Shown here piece after piece: positions 44,224 to 52,483 of a stretch of DNA of 64,000 nucleotides (positions are counted from its first letter, which is position 1; every line of letters starts with the position of its first letter). Below the pieces are notes generated by a model. It worked only from the letters and a program-made list of their open reading frames with translations, ran no database searches and was not told where the DNA came from. Position numbers and translations under genes: made by a program. The DNA comes from Serpentinimonas raichei (GTDB taxonomy: Bacteria > Pseudomonadota > Gammaproteobacteria > Burkholderiales > Burkholderiaceae_C). The stretch covers positions 2,425,858 through 2,489,857 of the forward strand of contig NZ_AP014568.1 in assembly GCF_000828895.1 (NCBI RefSeq), read 5' to 3'.

Positions 44224-44277
44224 AGAGACCTCACAGAGCGCGGATTATGCGCTTGTGTGGAAATTTGGCTAGTGCAG

Positions 44278-44314
44278 AAAAAAAACAAGCCGCTTGACAA
44301 AATGGGCGGCTTGT
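44278..44314 (-). terminator. Rho-independent terminator after hpf
   Basis: On the minus strand the 9-bp stem ACAAGCCGC / GCGGCTTGT (44306-44314 with 44285-44293) closes a 12-base loop and is followed by a run of eight T (44278-44285 region). It lies between hpf and ptsN and would reduce transcription into ptsN. Confidence 0.75.
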
Positions 44315-44361
44315 TGCAGTGCAGCACGCAGGCTGCCGTTGCGGCTGGGCGCGTGGCCGGT

Positions 44362-44694
44362 TCAGGAGTGTTCGCGCTTGGCCGTTTCGTGGTGGTGGTC
44401 TTTGACTTTGGTCTTGTGGCGCAGCACCTGACGGTCCAGTTTGTCGGCCAGTTCATCGACCGCAGCGTAGAGGTCGGCGTGGCTGCTCTCGGCAAAAATA
44501 TTCTTGCCCTTGATGTGGATATTGCACTCGGCCTTCTGGCGCAGGTCTTTCTCGGTTTGGTTGTCCACCGTCAAGAGCACCCGAATATCGACCACCTGAT
44601 CGAAGTGCCGTGAAATCCGGTCGAGTTTGCTCGTCACGTAGGTGCGCAGGGCGGGGGTGACTTCAAGGTGGTGACCGCTGATCGACAGGTTCAT
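44362..44694 (-). CDS. hpf: Ribosome hibernation promoting factor
   Basis: Sigma-54 modulation protein/HPF, 110 residues, short form, binding 30S subunits at stationary phase. Family sequence: [20 protein letters not shown] then [19 protein letters not shown] and [20 protein letters not shown]. The ATG at 44694 follows AGGAGGCTCTCC on the minus strand. The gene is usually downstream of rpoN; here rpoN is absent from the window and the upstream neighbour is the divergent corA. Confidence 0.94.
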   Translation of the reverse strand: MNLSISGHHLEVTPALRTYVTSKLDRISRHFDQVVDIRVLLTVDNQTEKDLRQKAECNIHIKGKNIFAESSHADLYAAVDELADKLDRQVLRHKTKVKDHHHETAKREHS

Positions 44695-44958
44695 GGAGAG
44701 CCTCCTAAAGCTCGGGTTGAAAGAGCCGACCCAAGTGGGCCGGCCAGCGAAAATTCGTCGCTGCCGTGCGTCTACTATGCCGCTTTCGGCGCCTTTGGGC
44801 AAGTGTGCCACGAATGCAGGCGCCATATCCTTGAGCAGGCGCAAGGAGACGCTGAGTCAGCCGCTGGAGTGTCATATTTTGCGGCCATAATATTGGGTTG
44901 GATCAACAACTGAAAGCAACGATTGGACAGTAGCCCTAGTCGCGCGCTTTCGGTCTCC

Positions 44959-45040
44959 TCAGCGCACCGCTGACGGCGTGCCCCACCGGGGCTGCGGCGC
45001 AAGGGTGGACGGGAGCCGAAGGCGCATCGCTCCCACCTTG
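44959..45040 (+). promoter_or_regulatory. Structured 5' leader of corA, unknown type
   Basis: The 405-bp stretch 44695-45099 holds no credible gene. Its half next to corA contains three consecutive hairpins: TCAGCG-CAC-CGCTGA (44959-44973), GCCCC-ACC-GGGGC (44980-44992) and GGGAGC...GCTCCC with partly pairing CAAGG/CCTTG flanks (45000-45040). Such a series before a Mg2+/Co2+ transporter gene suggests a cis-acting RNA, but no known riboswitch class could be recognised. The half next to hpf shows nothing clear. Confidence 0.4.
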
Positions 45041-45099
45041 CCGCCTCGGGCAACTGCATGGCTGCCCGAAAACCACCTTTACCCCAAGGAGCCCGCCCC

Positions 45100-46086
45100 A
45101 TGCTCAACGTATTTACCTTGGCCAATGGCCGCCTGTTTCAGGAAGAAATCGAATCCCTCGAAGACTTGGCCCGCTTCACGCCGGTGTGGGTCGATCTGGA
45201 GTCGCCCACGCCCGAGGAGCGGCGCTGGGTGCGCCAGCACTTTGGCCTGTCCATCCCCGAAGACGCGATGGACGAGGACATCGAGGAGTCGGCGCGTTTT
45301 TTTCAGGAAGACAACGGCGAGCTGCATGTGCGCAGCGACTTTCTGATCGCCGACGACGACGACCCGCGCACGGTGCGCGTGGCCTTCATCCTGAACGAAC
45401 AAAACGACGCGCTGAAAAGCCACCGGGTGCTGTTTTCCATCCACGACGAAGACGTGCCCGTGTTTCGCCTGCTGCGCTTGCGCGCGCGCCGCATGCCGGG
45501 CCTGATCGAAGACGCCAAAGACGTGCTGCTCAGCCTGTTTGACACCGACGCCGAATACTGCGCCGACACGGTCGAGGGCATTTACGACGACCTGGAAAAG
45601 GTCAGCCGCCAGGTGCTGGCCGGCGACGTGACCGACCACAAAGCGGGCGAGGTGCTGGCGGCGATTGCGCGCCACGAGGACATGTCGGGCCGCATTCGGC
45701 GCAACATGATGGACACGCGGCGCGCGGTGAGTTTCATGATGCGCACGCGCTTGCTCAGCACCGCCCAGCACGAGGATGCGCGCCAGATTCTGCGCGACCT
45801 CGATTCGCTTGACAGCCACACCGGCTTCATGTTCGAGAAGATCAACTTTCTGATGGACGCCACCATCGGCTTCATCAACATCAACCAGAACAAGATCATC
45901 AAGATCTTTTCGGTGGCGGCGGTCTCGCTGCTGCCACCCACGCTGGTGGCCAGCAGCTACGGCATGAACTTCGAGCACATGCCCGAGCTGCAATGGGAGT
46001 GGGGCTACCCGATGGCGATCGGCATGATGGTGCTGGCGGCGGTGATCCCGATGGTCTATTTCCGCAAGCGCGGCTGGCTCAGGTAG
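45100..46086 (+). CDS. corA: Magnesium/cobalt transporter CorA
   Basis: Inner-membrane divalent-cation channel, 328 residues. The large cytoplasmic N-terminal domain is followed by two membrane helices at the C-terminus (about 268-288 and 300-320), with the signature YGMNFEHMPEL between them. The positively charged end (YFRKRGWLR) is typical. The ATG at 45100 has an AAGGAG site at 45085-45090. The structured leader before the gene may control expression. Confidence 0.95.
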   Translation: MLNVFTLANGRLFQEEIESLEDLARFTPVWVDLESPTPEERRWVRQHFGLSIPEDAMDEDIEESARFFQEDNGELHVRSDFLIADDDDPRTVRVAFILNEQNDALKSHRVLFSIHDEDVPVFRLLRLRARRMPGLIEDAKDVLLSLFDTDAEYCADTVEGIYDDLEKVSRQVLAGDVTDHKAGEVLAAIARHEDMSGRIRRNMMDTRRAVSFMMRTRLLSTAQHEDARQILRDLDSLDSHTGFMFEKINFLMDATIGFININQNKIIKIFSVAAVSLLPPTLVASSYGMNFEHMPELQWEWGYPMAIGMMVLAAVIPMVYFRKRGWLR

Positions 46087-46098
46087 GCCAGCCCGGGT

Positions 46099-46854
46099 TC
46101 AGAGCAGGTTGAGCGCCTTGCGCACGATGCGCGCGCTGTAGTGGCGGGCCACCTCGCGCAAAAAGAGCGGGAAATCCACGTGGGCCTGGTTGTCGGCGCG
46201 GTCCGAAATGGTGCGCACCACCGCAAACGGCAGGCCGCAATCGTGGCACACCTGCGCCACGGCAGCGCTTTCCATGTCCACCGCCAAAGCCTCGGGCAGG
46301 GCCGCGCGCAGGGCGGCGCTGTCGGCTTCAGAGGCCACAAAGCGGTCGCCGGTGGCGATCTCGCCTTGGTGCACGCTGGGCGAATGCAAGCCCATGGCGC
46401 GCAGCACCTCGGGGTCGAGCAGCTTGGGCAGCCAAGTGACGGCGTCTTTGGCGGCAGCGTGCAGCACCTGGCTGAGGGCCAAGTCGGGCTGGAAGCGGCT
46501 GCGGCCATAGCCGGGCACCTCAAAGCGGGCAAACAGCGGCGAGGCGTCGAGGTCGTGTTGCACCAAGGCGCTGCCCACCACGATGTCGCCCACCTCCACG
46601 CCCGGCAGCAGCCCGCCGGCGACGCCGGTGAAAATCACCTGCTCCGGCGCAAAGCGCTCGATCAGCAGCGCGGTGGTGGTCGCGGCCGCCACCTTGCCTA
46701 TGCCGCTGAGCACCGCCACCACCTCGTGCCCCTGCAAGTGGCCCCGCCAGTAGCTGCGGCCGCCCAAGCGGATCGGCTGCTCATCGGGCATGAGCTGCAA
46801 AATTTCGGCCAGCTCCTCGTGGACGGCGCTCAGGATGGCGATGCGTTGACCCAT
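46099..46854 (-). CDS. mtnN: 5'-methylthioadenosine/S-adenosylhomocysteine nucleosidase
   Basis: Nucleosidase, 251 residues, splitting MTA and SAH in methyl recycling. Motifs: IAILSAVHEELAEIL with the general-acid Glu, FTGVAGGLLPGVEVGDIVVG, the substrate-binding VDMESAAVAQV and the catalytic Asp in RTISDRADNQAH. It is convergent with corA (12 bp between stops) and follows fadD on the same strand by 12 bp. Confidence 0.93.
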   Translation of the reverse strand: MGQRIAILSAVHEELAEILQLMPDEQPIRLGGRSYWRGHLQGHEVVAVLSGIGKVAAATTTALLIERFAPEQVIFTGVAGGLLPGVEVGDIVVGSALVQHDLDASPLFARFEVPGYGRSRFQPDLALSQVLHAAAKDAVTWLPKLLDPEVLRAMGLHSPSVHQGEIATGDRFVASEADSAALRAALPEALAVDMESAAVAQVCHDCGLPFAVVRTISDRADNQAHVDFPLFLREVARHYSARIVRKALNLL

Positions 46855-46866
46855 AAAAACTCCGGT

Positions 46867-48561
46867 TTAACTGGCTTGACGCAACTGGCGCCGCAATATT
46901 TTGCCGACCGGGGTTTTGGGCAGTTCGCTGCGGAACTCGATCAGCTTCGGGTTTTTGTAGCCGGTCAGGCGCTCACGGCAGTAGTCTCGCAGATCCTGCT
47001 CGCTCAAAGTCGGGTCTTTTTTGACCACGATCAGCTTGACCGCTTCGCCCGAGTGCTCGTCGGGGATGCCCACCACGGCACATTCGAGCACCCGGCCCAT
47101 GCCCATGACCACGTCTTCGACTTCGTTCGGATAGACGTTGAAGCCGCTCACCAAAATCATGTCCTTCTTGCGATCGACGATGCGAAAGTAGCCGCGCTCG
47201 TCCATCACGCCGATGTCGCCGCTGCGAAACCAGCCGTCGGCGCTGATCACCTTGGCGGTTTCGTCGGGGCGCTGCCAGTAGCCGGCCATGACCTGCGGGC
47301 CCTTGATGGCGATCTCGCCCGGCTGGCCCAGTGGCACCTCGTGGCCTTCGTCATCGAGGCAGCGCATCAGCGTGCCCGGCAGCGGCACCCCGATGCTGCC
47401 GCTAAAGGCCGTGACCGTGACCGGGTTGCAACTGGCCGAGGGGCTGGTCTCGGACAGGCCGTAGCCCTCACAGATCGGGCAGCCGGTGCGCTCCAGCCAC
47501 AGCTTGGCCACGGCGGCCTGCACCGCCATGCCGCCGCCGATCGAGACTTTGAGGTGGCTCCAGTTCACGCTGTCAAACTCCGGGTGGTGCAGCAGGCCGT
47601 TGAAGAGCGTATTCACGGCCGGGAAGCTGTGAAAAGTCTGGCCCTTGAGCGCCTTGAACACCGCTGGCAAGTCGCGCGGGTTCGGGATCAGGATGTTTTT
47701 GCCGCCGCTGCGCAGGCTCAGCATCATGTTCACTGTGAAGGCAAAGATGTGATAGAGCGGCAGCGCGCAGACGGCGGTGGGTTGCTCGCCCGCCGGGATG
47801 CGGTGCATCACCGGTGCGTCCCAGGCTTCGGACTGCAACACATTGGCCAGCACGTTGCGGTGCAGCAGCACGGCGCCCTTGCTCACCCCGGTGGTGCCGC
47901 CGGTGTATTGCAGCACCGCCATGTCCTCGGGGCCGATCTCGACCCGCTGCAAGCTCAGCGCCTGGCCCTTGTGCACCGCGTCGGCAAAGCGCACCGCGCT
48001 GGGCAGCTCGAAGGGCGGCACCAGCTTCTTGACGTTGCGCACCACGTAATTGACCAACCAGCGCTTGGGCCACGGCAGCAGTTCGCCCATGGAGGCCAGA
48101 ACGATGTGCTGGATTGGCGTTTTGCTCAGACAGGCGGCCAAGGTGGCGGCAAAGTTTTCGATGATCACGATCGCCTTGGCCCCCGAGTCGTTCAACTGGT
48201 GCTCGAGCTCGCGCGCGGTGTAGAGCGGGTTGACGTTGACCACCACCAGCCCAGCGCGCAAAATTGCCGCCACCGCCACCGGGTACTGCAGCACATTGGG
48301 CATCATCACGGCCACCCGGTCGCCTTTGACCAAGCCCTTGCTCTGCCAATAAGCCGCCAAGGCGCGCGCTTGCCGGTCCACCTCGGCGTAGGCCATGTCG
48401 TGGCCCATGTAGTGGTAGGCGCTGCGCTCGGCGTACTTGGCCAGGCTCTCGTCGAGCAAGGCGACCAGCGAGCGGTACTGCGAAAGGTCGATGTCGGCGG
48501 GCACGCCTTCGGGGTAGGCGCTCAGCCAGGGGCGGTCGGCGGCAGTGGGGGGGGTGGACAA
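46867..48561 (-). CDS. fadD: Long-chain fatty acid-CoA ligase
   Basis: Acyl-CoA synthetase, 564 residues, activating fatty acids with ATP and CoA. AMP-binding motifs: YTGGTTGVSKGA (P-loop, about residue 215), GYGLSETSP, and WFRSGDIGVMDERGYF with VDRKKDMILVSGFNVYPNEVE; the C-terminal catalytic Lys is in TPVGKILRR. The TTG at 48561 follows CAGGAGCACAC and gives the normal family length; the next in-frame ATG upstream, 48639, lacks a ribosome binding site. Confidence 0.92.
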   Translation of the reverse strand: MSTPPTAADRPWLSAYPEGVPADIDLSQYRSLVALLDESLAKYAERSAYHYMGHDMAYAEVDRQARALAAYWQSKGLVKGDRVAVMMPNVLQYPVAVAAILRAGLVVVNVNPLYTARELEHQLNDSGAKAIVIIENFAATLAACLSKTPIQHIVLASMGELLPWPKRWLVNYVVRNVKKLVPPFELPSAVRFADAVHKGQALSLQRVEIGPEDMAVLQYTGGTTGVSKGAVLLHRNVLANVLQSEAWDAPVMHRIPAGEQPTAVCALPLYHIFAFTVNMMLSLRSGGKNILIPNPRDLPAVFKALKGQTFHSFPAVNTLFNGLLHHPEFDSVNWSHLKVSIGGGMAVQAAVAKLWLERTGCPICEGYGLSETSPSASCNPVTVTAFSGSIGVPLPGTLMRCLDDEGHEVPLGQPGEIAIKGPQVMAGYWQRPDETAKVISADGWFRSGDIGVMDERGYFRIVDRKKDMILVSGFNVYPNEVEDVVMGMGRVLECAVVGIPDEHSGEAVKLIVVKKDPTLSEQDLRDYCRERLTGYKNPKLIEFRSELPKTPVGKILRRQLRQAS

Positions 48562-48900
48562 AGTGTGCTCCTGCTGGTTATAGGTAGGCGCAGCGTGCAG
48601 GGGCCAAACCCGCGCCTGCGCTGCACCGCCATTATGCAAGCAGAAATCAACGTGCTCAATAATTCCGAACCCTGACCAGCGGCTGACAGAAGTAAAAAAG
48701 GCTGCAGCGGTTGCGTTGCGCCGCCTGATAACCTGTTCCTATAGGGCGCTCCACAAAAATATAGGACGGTTCACATCCACTGGATGTCAATGCCTTCCGG
48801 TTTCAACTATTTGACTCCTGCTGCTGCTTTTGATCCGTGCCTGACTACCTCGACGACCTAGACGACCTTCAAGCTGGCATACCCGGTGCCGACGCGCTTT
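48562..48900. other. Intergenic stretch between fadD and the cox operon end
   Basis: 339 bp without a credible gene. It contains the fadD leader at the left and a lower-GC stretch from about 48720, including two similar segments (CTATAGGGCG and ATATAGGACG near 48740-48765). It marks the boundary between the housekeeping genes and the CO oxidation cluster. No terminator, att site or tRNA was recognised. Confidence 0.6.
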
Positions 48901-49902
48901 CTAGGCGATTGCGCATACGGTTTTTGAGCCCTCCCAGTTGCTGAGCGGGCCACTCAGGTCGATGCCCCGCCGCAGTGCGGTCATTTCGGCCACGATGCTC
49001 ATGGCGATCTCGGGCGGCGTCAACGCGCCCAAGTTCAGACCCACTGGCCCATGCAGTCTGGCGATCTCCTCAGGGCTGACGTCGAATTCAAGAAGGCGTT
49101 CGCGGCGCTTTGCGTTGTTGTGCAACGAGCCCAGCGCCCCGACGTAGAAGGCGGGTGTGCGAAGCGCCTCCATAAGCGCCAAGTCATCTAGCTTGGGGTC
49201 GTGTGTAGCTGCAACCACCGCGCTGTTGTGGTCCAGGTGCATGGAAAGCACCAAATCGTCGGGCATGAGGGTCGACAGAGTAACGCCGGCCATGTTGCCC
49301 AAGCCCTCGTGGTACTCCTCACGCGGTTCACACACCGTGACCTGGTAGTCCAGCATCACAGCCATGCTGGCTAGGTAGCGAGCGAGTTGCCCGCCGCCGA
49401 TGACCAGCAGGCGCAGGCGTGGTCCGTGCACGGTGCACAGCGACCGGCCGTCAAACTTGATGCGGTCGGCTTCGGTGGTGTCCTCCAACTGAACCAGGCC
49501 GGTGGTTATGTCTAGGCGGCGGGACACGAGGCGGTGCGACTCGATGGCGAACAGCAGTTCGCGCAGGCCGGAACCCACCGACAGGGGTTCGAGCACGATT
49601 TGCACGGTGCCGCCACAGGGCAGGCCGAAACGGTGAGCCTCTTCGGCGTTTTGACCGTACGTGGTGATTTCAGGCTGGTGCAAGGCCAGTTCGCCTTCGC
49701 CCACGCGCCGGATCAAGTCGTCTTCGATGCAGCCGCCCGAGACAGAGCCGGCGACTTGGCCGTCATCGCGAATGATCATGAGCGAGCCGGGTGGGCGCGG
49801 GGCCGAGCCCCAAGTGCGGACCACCGTGCCCATGACCACCCGGTGGCCTCGGGATAGCCAATTGAGGGCGGTGCGGATGACGTCGATGTCAAGGCTGTTC
49901 AT
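48901..49902 (-). CDS. coxI: XdhC/CoxI-family maturation protein
   Basis: Predicted maturation factor, 333 residues, for the molybdenum site of CO dehydrogenase. The N-terminal XdhC/CoxI domain shows VVRTWGSAPRPPGSLMII, SVSGGCIEDDLI and FGLPCGGTVQIVLE; the C-terminal Rossmann domain shows LLVIGGGQLARYLA, THDPKLDDLALMEAL and FYVGALGSLHNNAKRRERL. XdhC proteins bind molybdopterin and help insert the sulfurated cofactor. It is the last gene of the cox operon; 173 bp with one tiny ORF separate it from the oxygenase gene. Confidence 0.87.
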   Translation of the reverse strand: MNSLDIDVIRTALNWLSRGHRVVMGTVVRTWGSAPRPPGSLMIIRDDGQVAGSVSGGCIEDDLIRRVGEGELALHQPEITTYGQNAEEAHRFGLPCGGTVQIVLEPLSVGSGLRELLFAIESHRLVSRRLDITTGLVQLEDTTEADRIKFDGRSLCTVHGPRLRLLVIGGGQLARYLASMAVMLDYQVTVCEPREEYHEGLGNMAGVTLSTLMPDDLVLSMHLDHNSAVVAATHDPKLDDLALMEALRTPAFYVGALGSLHNNAKRRERLLEFDVSPEEIARLHGPVGLNLGALTPPEIAMSIVAEMTALRRGIDLSGPLSNWEGSKTVCAIA

Positions 49903-49945
49903 GAGGCATCACTTAAGCAGTGGGTGAAATCAGGACCCTAGCCAA

Positions 49946-50083
49946 CTAAGGCAAAGGCAGGGAGGCATCGGAAATCACCGAGCAGCTAAAGCCTAGGTCC
50001 AGCCAAGCCGGCAGCATCCGGGCAGCCAGCGTATCCGCCTGTCGCAGTAGGGCGCGCCGGTTGACTGGGCCGGTTTCAGACAT
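49946..50083 (-). CDS. Possible 45-residue protein, unknown
   Basis: The ATG at 50083 overlaps the end of the 2OG oxygenase gene (8 bp), and the frame runs to 49946 (MSETGPVNRRALLRQADTLA onward, ending DASLPLP). It is hydrophilic at the start and mildly hydrophobic in the middle; no family is recognised. The overlap is typical of genuine operon genes, but the length allows chance. It could also be a remnant of a longer gene. Confidence 0.3.
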   Translation of the reverse strand: MSETGPVNRRALLRQADTLAARMLPAWLDLGFSCSVISDASLPLP

Positions 50084-50780
50084 GGCTGTATCGGTGAAGC
50101 TGGTCGGTGCTATCGGCAGCATGCACGCTGGCGTTGAAGGAGACGATGATGCGCTCAGCCTCACCGTGGTAGGGCATGGCTTGGTGCGCCAGCCAAGCCG
50201 GGAACACCACCAACCGGCCCGGCGCTGGCGCGATGTCTAGGTGAGCCGACTGCAGGTAAGCGTTGCCGAAGTCCATGTGCGCGCCGCCTAGGTGGTTGAA
50301 GTGGGGGCCGTAGAAGCGCGTTACGCCATTGGCCTCGCCCAGCACCGGGTGGGAGCGCCGTTGGCCGTCCACATCGACCTGCACGCAGTACACGCCCGAC
50401 CAAGAGCAGTTGCCGTGCGTGTGCACGTCGTGGTGTGCGCCCTGCGCGCTGATCTGGAACCAGATGCCGCGCAGCGCGATCTTCAGGCCCGGTGTTGCCG
50501 CAGACCAGACCCCCTCGTTGGCCGCCACCACCGTCTGGCGCAGACTGTCAACGAGGAAGCGCACCAGCTGCTCCCACTCGGGTAGGTGGATGCGCTGCAG
50601 CAGGTCGTCCTCACTCGCATAGAAGGGAGCGCCGGGTGTAGCGCGTTCGTCGGTGGCACGCAAGGTGCGGAACACGCGCACCAGCAGCGGGTTAATCTCG
50701 GCTGCCTGCGCGAAGCAGTGCACGCCCAGCGGCGTGGACCAAAGGCGGTGCAGGGCCGAGGGCGTCATGTGGCGCTTCAA
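50076..50780 (-). CDS. Putative 2-oxoglutarate/Fe(II) oxygenase (TIGR02466-like)
   Basis: Predicted non-heme iron oxygenase, 234 residues. The pattern matches the TIGR02466 group: HDVHTHGNCSWSGVYCVQV around residue 118 for the first ligands, and APGRLVVFPAWLAHQAMPYHG then ERIIVSFNASVH for the distal His and the 2-oxoglutarate-binding Arg. The ATG at 50780 overlaps the mocA stop (ATGA), so it is truly part of the cox operon. Such enzymes are not part of the classical coxBCMSLDEFGHIK set. Function and substrate are unknown; hydroxylation of a cox protein or a small molecule is possible. Confidence 0.72.
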   Translation of the reverse strand: MKRHMTPSALHRLWSTPLGVHCFAQAAEINPLLVRVFRTLRATDERATPGAPFYASEDDLLQRIHLPEWEQLVRFLVDSLRQTVVAANEGVWSAATPGLKIALRGIWFQISAQGAHHDVHTHGNCSWSGVYCVQVDVDGQRRSHPVLGEANGVTRFYGPHFNHLGGAHMDFGNAYLQSAHLDIAPAPGRLVVFPAWLAHQAMPYHGEAERIIVSFNASVHAADSTDQLHRYSHV

Positions 50781-51478
50781 GCGGATGTGGTCGGGGCGGC
50801 TCCGGCAGTGGCCATGTCGGCCGGCCAGCGCAGCCGGTGACCGGTGCGCGCAGCCAGCGCCTCGATGTCCTCTGGGCTGTCCACGTCGATGCGGTAGCGC
50901 AGGTTAACCGTGGCCCAGCGGTGCACGGCTTCGGGGTGGCTGGCCTGCCATTGCCTGCAGCCGATTTTGGCTTCACCCGCAAGGATCTGCTCGCTCACCC
51001 CGGCGCTAAACATGACCGGGTTGCCCGGTTCGCCATCCACCTCAGGTTGCACCACCAGCGTGCCTTCGGGGCGCTTCTTGTAGGCGCCGATCAGGTCGTT
51101 GATGTCCTGTGAGTTGATGAGCGGCTGGTCGGCCAGTGCCACCAGCACAGCGTCGATCTTGCCGGAGAGCGCCTGCAGGCCAAGCCGCAGCGACGAGACC
51201 TGGCCGGCATCCGGGTCGGGGTTGTGCACCAGCGTGACCGGGAAATCGCGCAACACCGGTTCGATGCGTGTGGCGTGGTGGCCGAGCACCACTACCAGTT
51301 CGTCCACGCCTGCACCCGAAAGTGCGATGAGCTGGCGCCGGATCAGCGGCACGCCGCCGAGCTCCAGCAGACATTTGGGCCGGTGGCCCATGCGCGAACC
51401 AGAGCCGGCGGCCAGCAGCACCGCACCCACCACCAGCCGGCTGTACAAGCCTCCACCGCCTTTGAGAATGCAGCCCAT
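50777..51478 (-). CDS. mocA: MocA-type molybdenum cofactor nucleotidyltransferase
   Basis: Nucleotidyltransferase, 233 residues, probably converting Mo-molybdopterin to its cytosine dinucleotide form, which CO dehydrogenase uses. The MobA-like fold shows VVGAVLLAAGSGSRMGHRPKCLL (about residues 13-35), VVVLGHHATRI, ALADQPLIN and DVDSPEDIEAL. The ATG at 51478 lies 5 bp after the coxF-like stop; an open frame upstream to 51589 overlaps that gene. CTP rather than GTP use is inferred from context. Confidence 0.86.
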   Translation of the reverse strand: MGCILKGGGGLYSRLVVGAVLLAAGSGSRMGHRPKCLLELGGVPLIRRQLIALSGAGVDELVVVLGHHATRIEPVLRDFPVTLVHNPDPDAGQVSSLRLGLQALSGKIDAVLVALADQPLINSQDINDLIGAYKKRPEGTLVVQPEVDGEPGNPVMFSAGVSEQILAGEAKIGCRQWQASHPEAVHRWATVNLRYRIDVDSPEDIEALAARTGHRLRWPADMATAGAAPTTSA

Positions 51479-51483
51479 GGTGT

Positions 51484-52461
51484 TCAGCCTCCGCAGCAGG
51501 ATTTTTTGACCGGTGCGGCGGTCGCAGTTTCGGGCACGGCCACCGGCGTTTCGACCTGCGCCGCGGCCGTCGCTGCCCCACCGCAGCAACTGCCCATCTC
51601 CAGCGGCGGGAGATCAAGCTTGGAGTTTGGTGCCGATTTTTTTGTCACCGTGGCGGCGGTGGCCCGAGTCAGCCGCCCGCGCCGCGTCGCGACCACGGTT
51701 GCCAGCACCGCCAGCGCAATCTCTTCGGGGGTCTGCGCCCCGATAGGCTCGCCCGCCGGCGCGACGATAGCCGCCACTTGGGCCGGTTCTTCACCGGCCC
51801 CGATCAGGCTCTCGCGCAGCACCGTGGCCTTGCGCTCGCTGGCCACGAACCACAGCGTCTGCGGCTTCAGCGCCAGCGCGGCACGCAGCGCCTGCAGGTC
51901 GCGCCTGCCCTGCGTGGCGACGACGACGAGGCCACCGAGCGGCAGGGCCTGCACCACCGCATCGCTGCGGTCGCTGCCGATCACACGCGCAGCCTCGGGG
52001 AAGTCGCCCGCCTGCGCGCCCTCGGCCACCAGCACCGTCTGCAGGCCGATGCGCGGCGCCAGTCCGGTCAGCGCGCGCGCCACGGGTGAATCGCCGAACA
52101 CCACCAGTTGCGGGGCTGGCAGCACCGGGTCGATCAAGAGTTCGAGCGTTCCGCCGGAGTGGCATGCCATGCCGAACTCGAGTACATCACCCAAGGTGCG
52201 TTCCGCGGTTTCATCGGTTGGCGCGATGCGGATAGTTTGTAGCTGACCGCTGATTAGGGCTTGTCGCACGGTCTTGACCACCGCCGGTTGGGCGCAACCG
52301 CCGCCGATCCAGCCGTGGATCTGACCATCGGCGGTGACCAAGGCCTTGTCGCCAGCCTTGGCTGAGGTGGGCGCTTGGGCGCGCAGCACCGTCACGAGCG
52401 CAAACGCGCAGTCATTTGTATGCAGCTGGGCGGCGTGGGTAATCCAGTCATTGCGGTCCAT
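51484..52461 (-). CDS. coxF: XdhC/CoxF-family protein with cysteine-rich tail
   Basis: Second XdhC-type protein of the operon, 325 residues. N-terminal domain: LRAQAPTSAKAGDKALVTADG, GWIGGGCAQPAVV and FGMACHSGGTLELL. The middle Rossmann domain shows LVVFGDSPVARAL. The C-terminal 35 residues carry two SCCGG/CCGG-type motifs, one near residue 292 (GSCCGGA) and one at the very end (KSCCGG), separated by an Ala/Val/Pro/Thr linker. The cysteines could bind metal or sulfur; the CO dehydrogenase site contains Cu and a bridging sulfide, so a role in its assembly is a reasonable guess. Confidence 0.82.
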   Translation of the reverse strand: MDRNDWITHAAQLHTNDCAFALVTVLRAQAPTSAKAGDKALVTADGQIHGWIGGGCAQPAVVKTVRQALISGQLQTIRIAPTDETAERTLGDVLEFGMACHSGGTLELLIDPVLPAPQLVVFGDSPVARALTGLAPRIGLQTVLVAEGAQAGDFPEAARVIGSDRSDAVVQALPLGGLVVVATQGRRDLQALRAALALKPQTLWFVASERKATVLRESLIGAGEEPAQVAAIVAPAGEPIGAQTPEEIALAVLATVVATRRGRLTRATAATVTKKSAPNSKLDLPPLEMGSCCGGAATAAAQVETPVAVPETATAAPVKKSCCGG

Positions 52462-52483
52462 GGTGTCTCTCCTTCAGTAAAAA

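Noticed and set aside
45000..45040. Known riboswitch (yybP-ykoY, Mg-sensing M-box, NiCo) before corA
   Set aside because: Stems are present, but no conserved core sequence of these classes could be matched, so only an unknown structured leader is claimed.
46141..48675. 844-codon plus-strand frame over mtnN and fadD
   Set aside because: Spans two well-supported minus-strand genes and shows only shadow composition.
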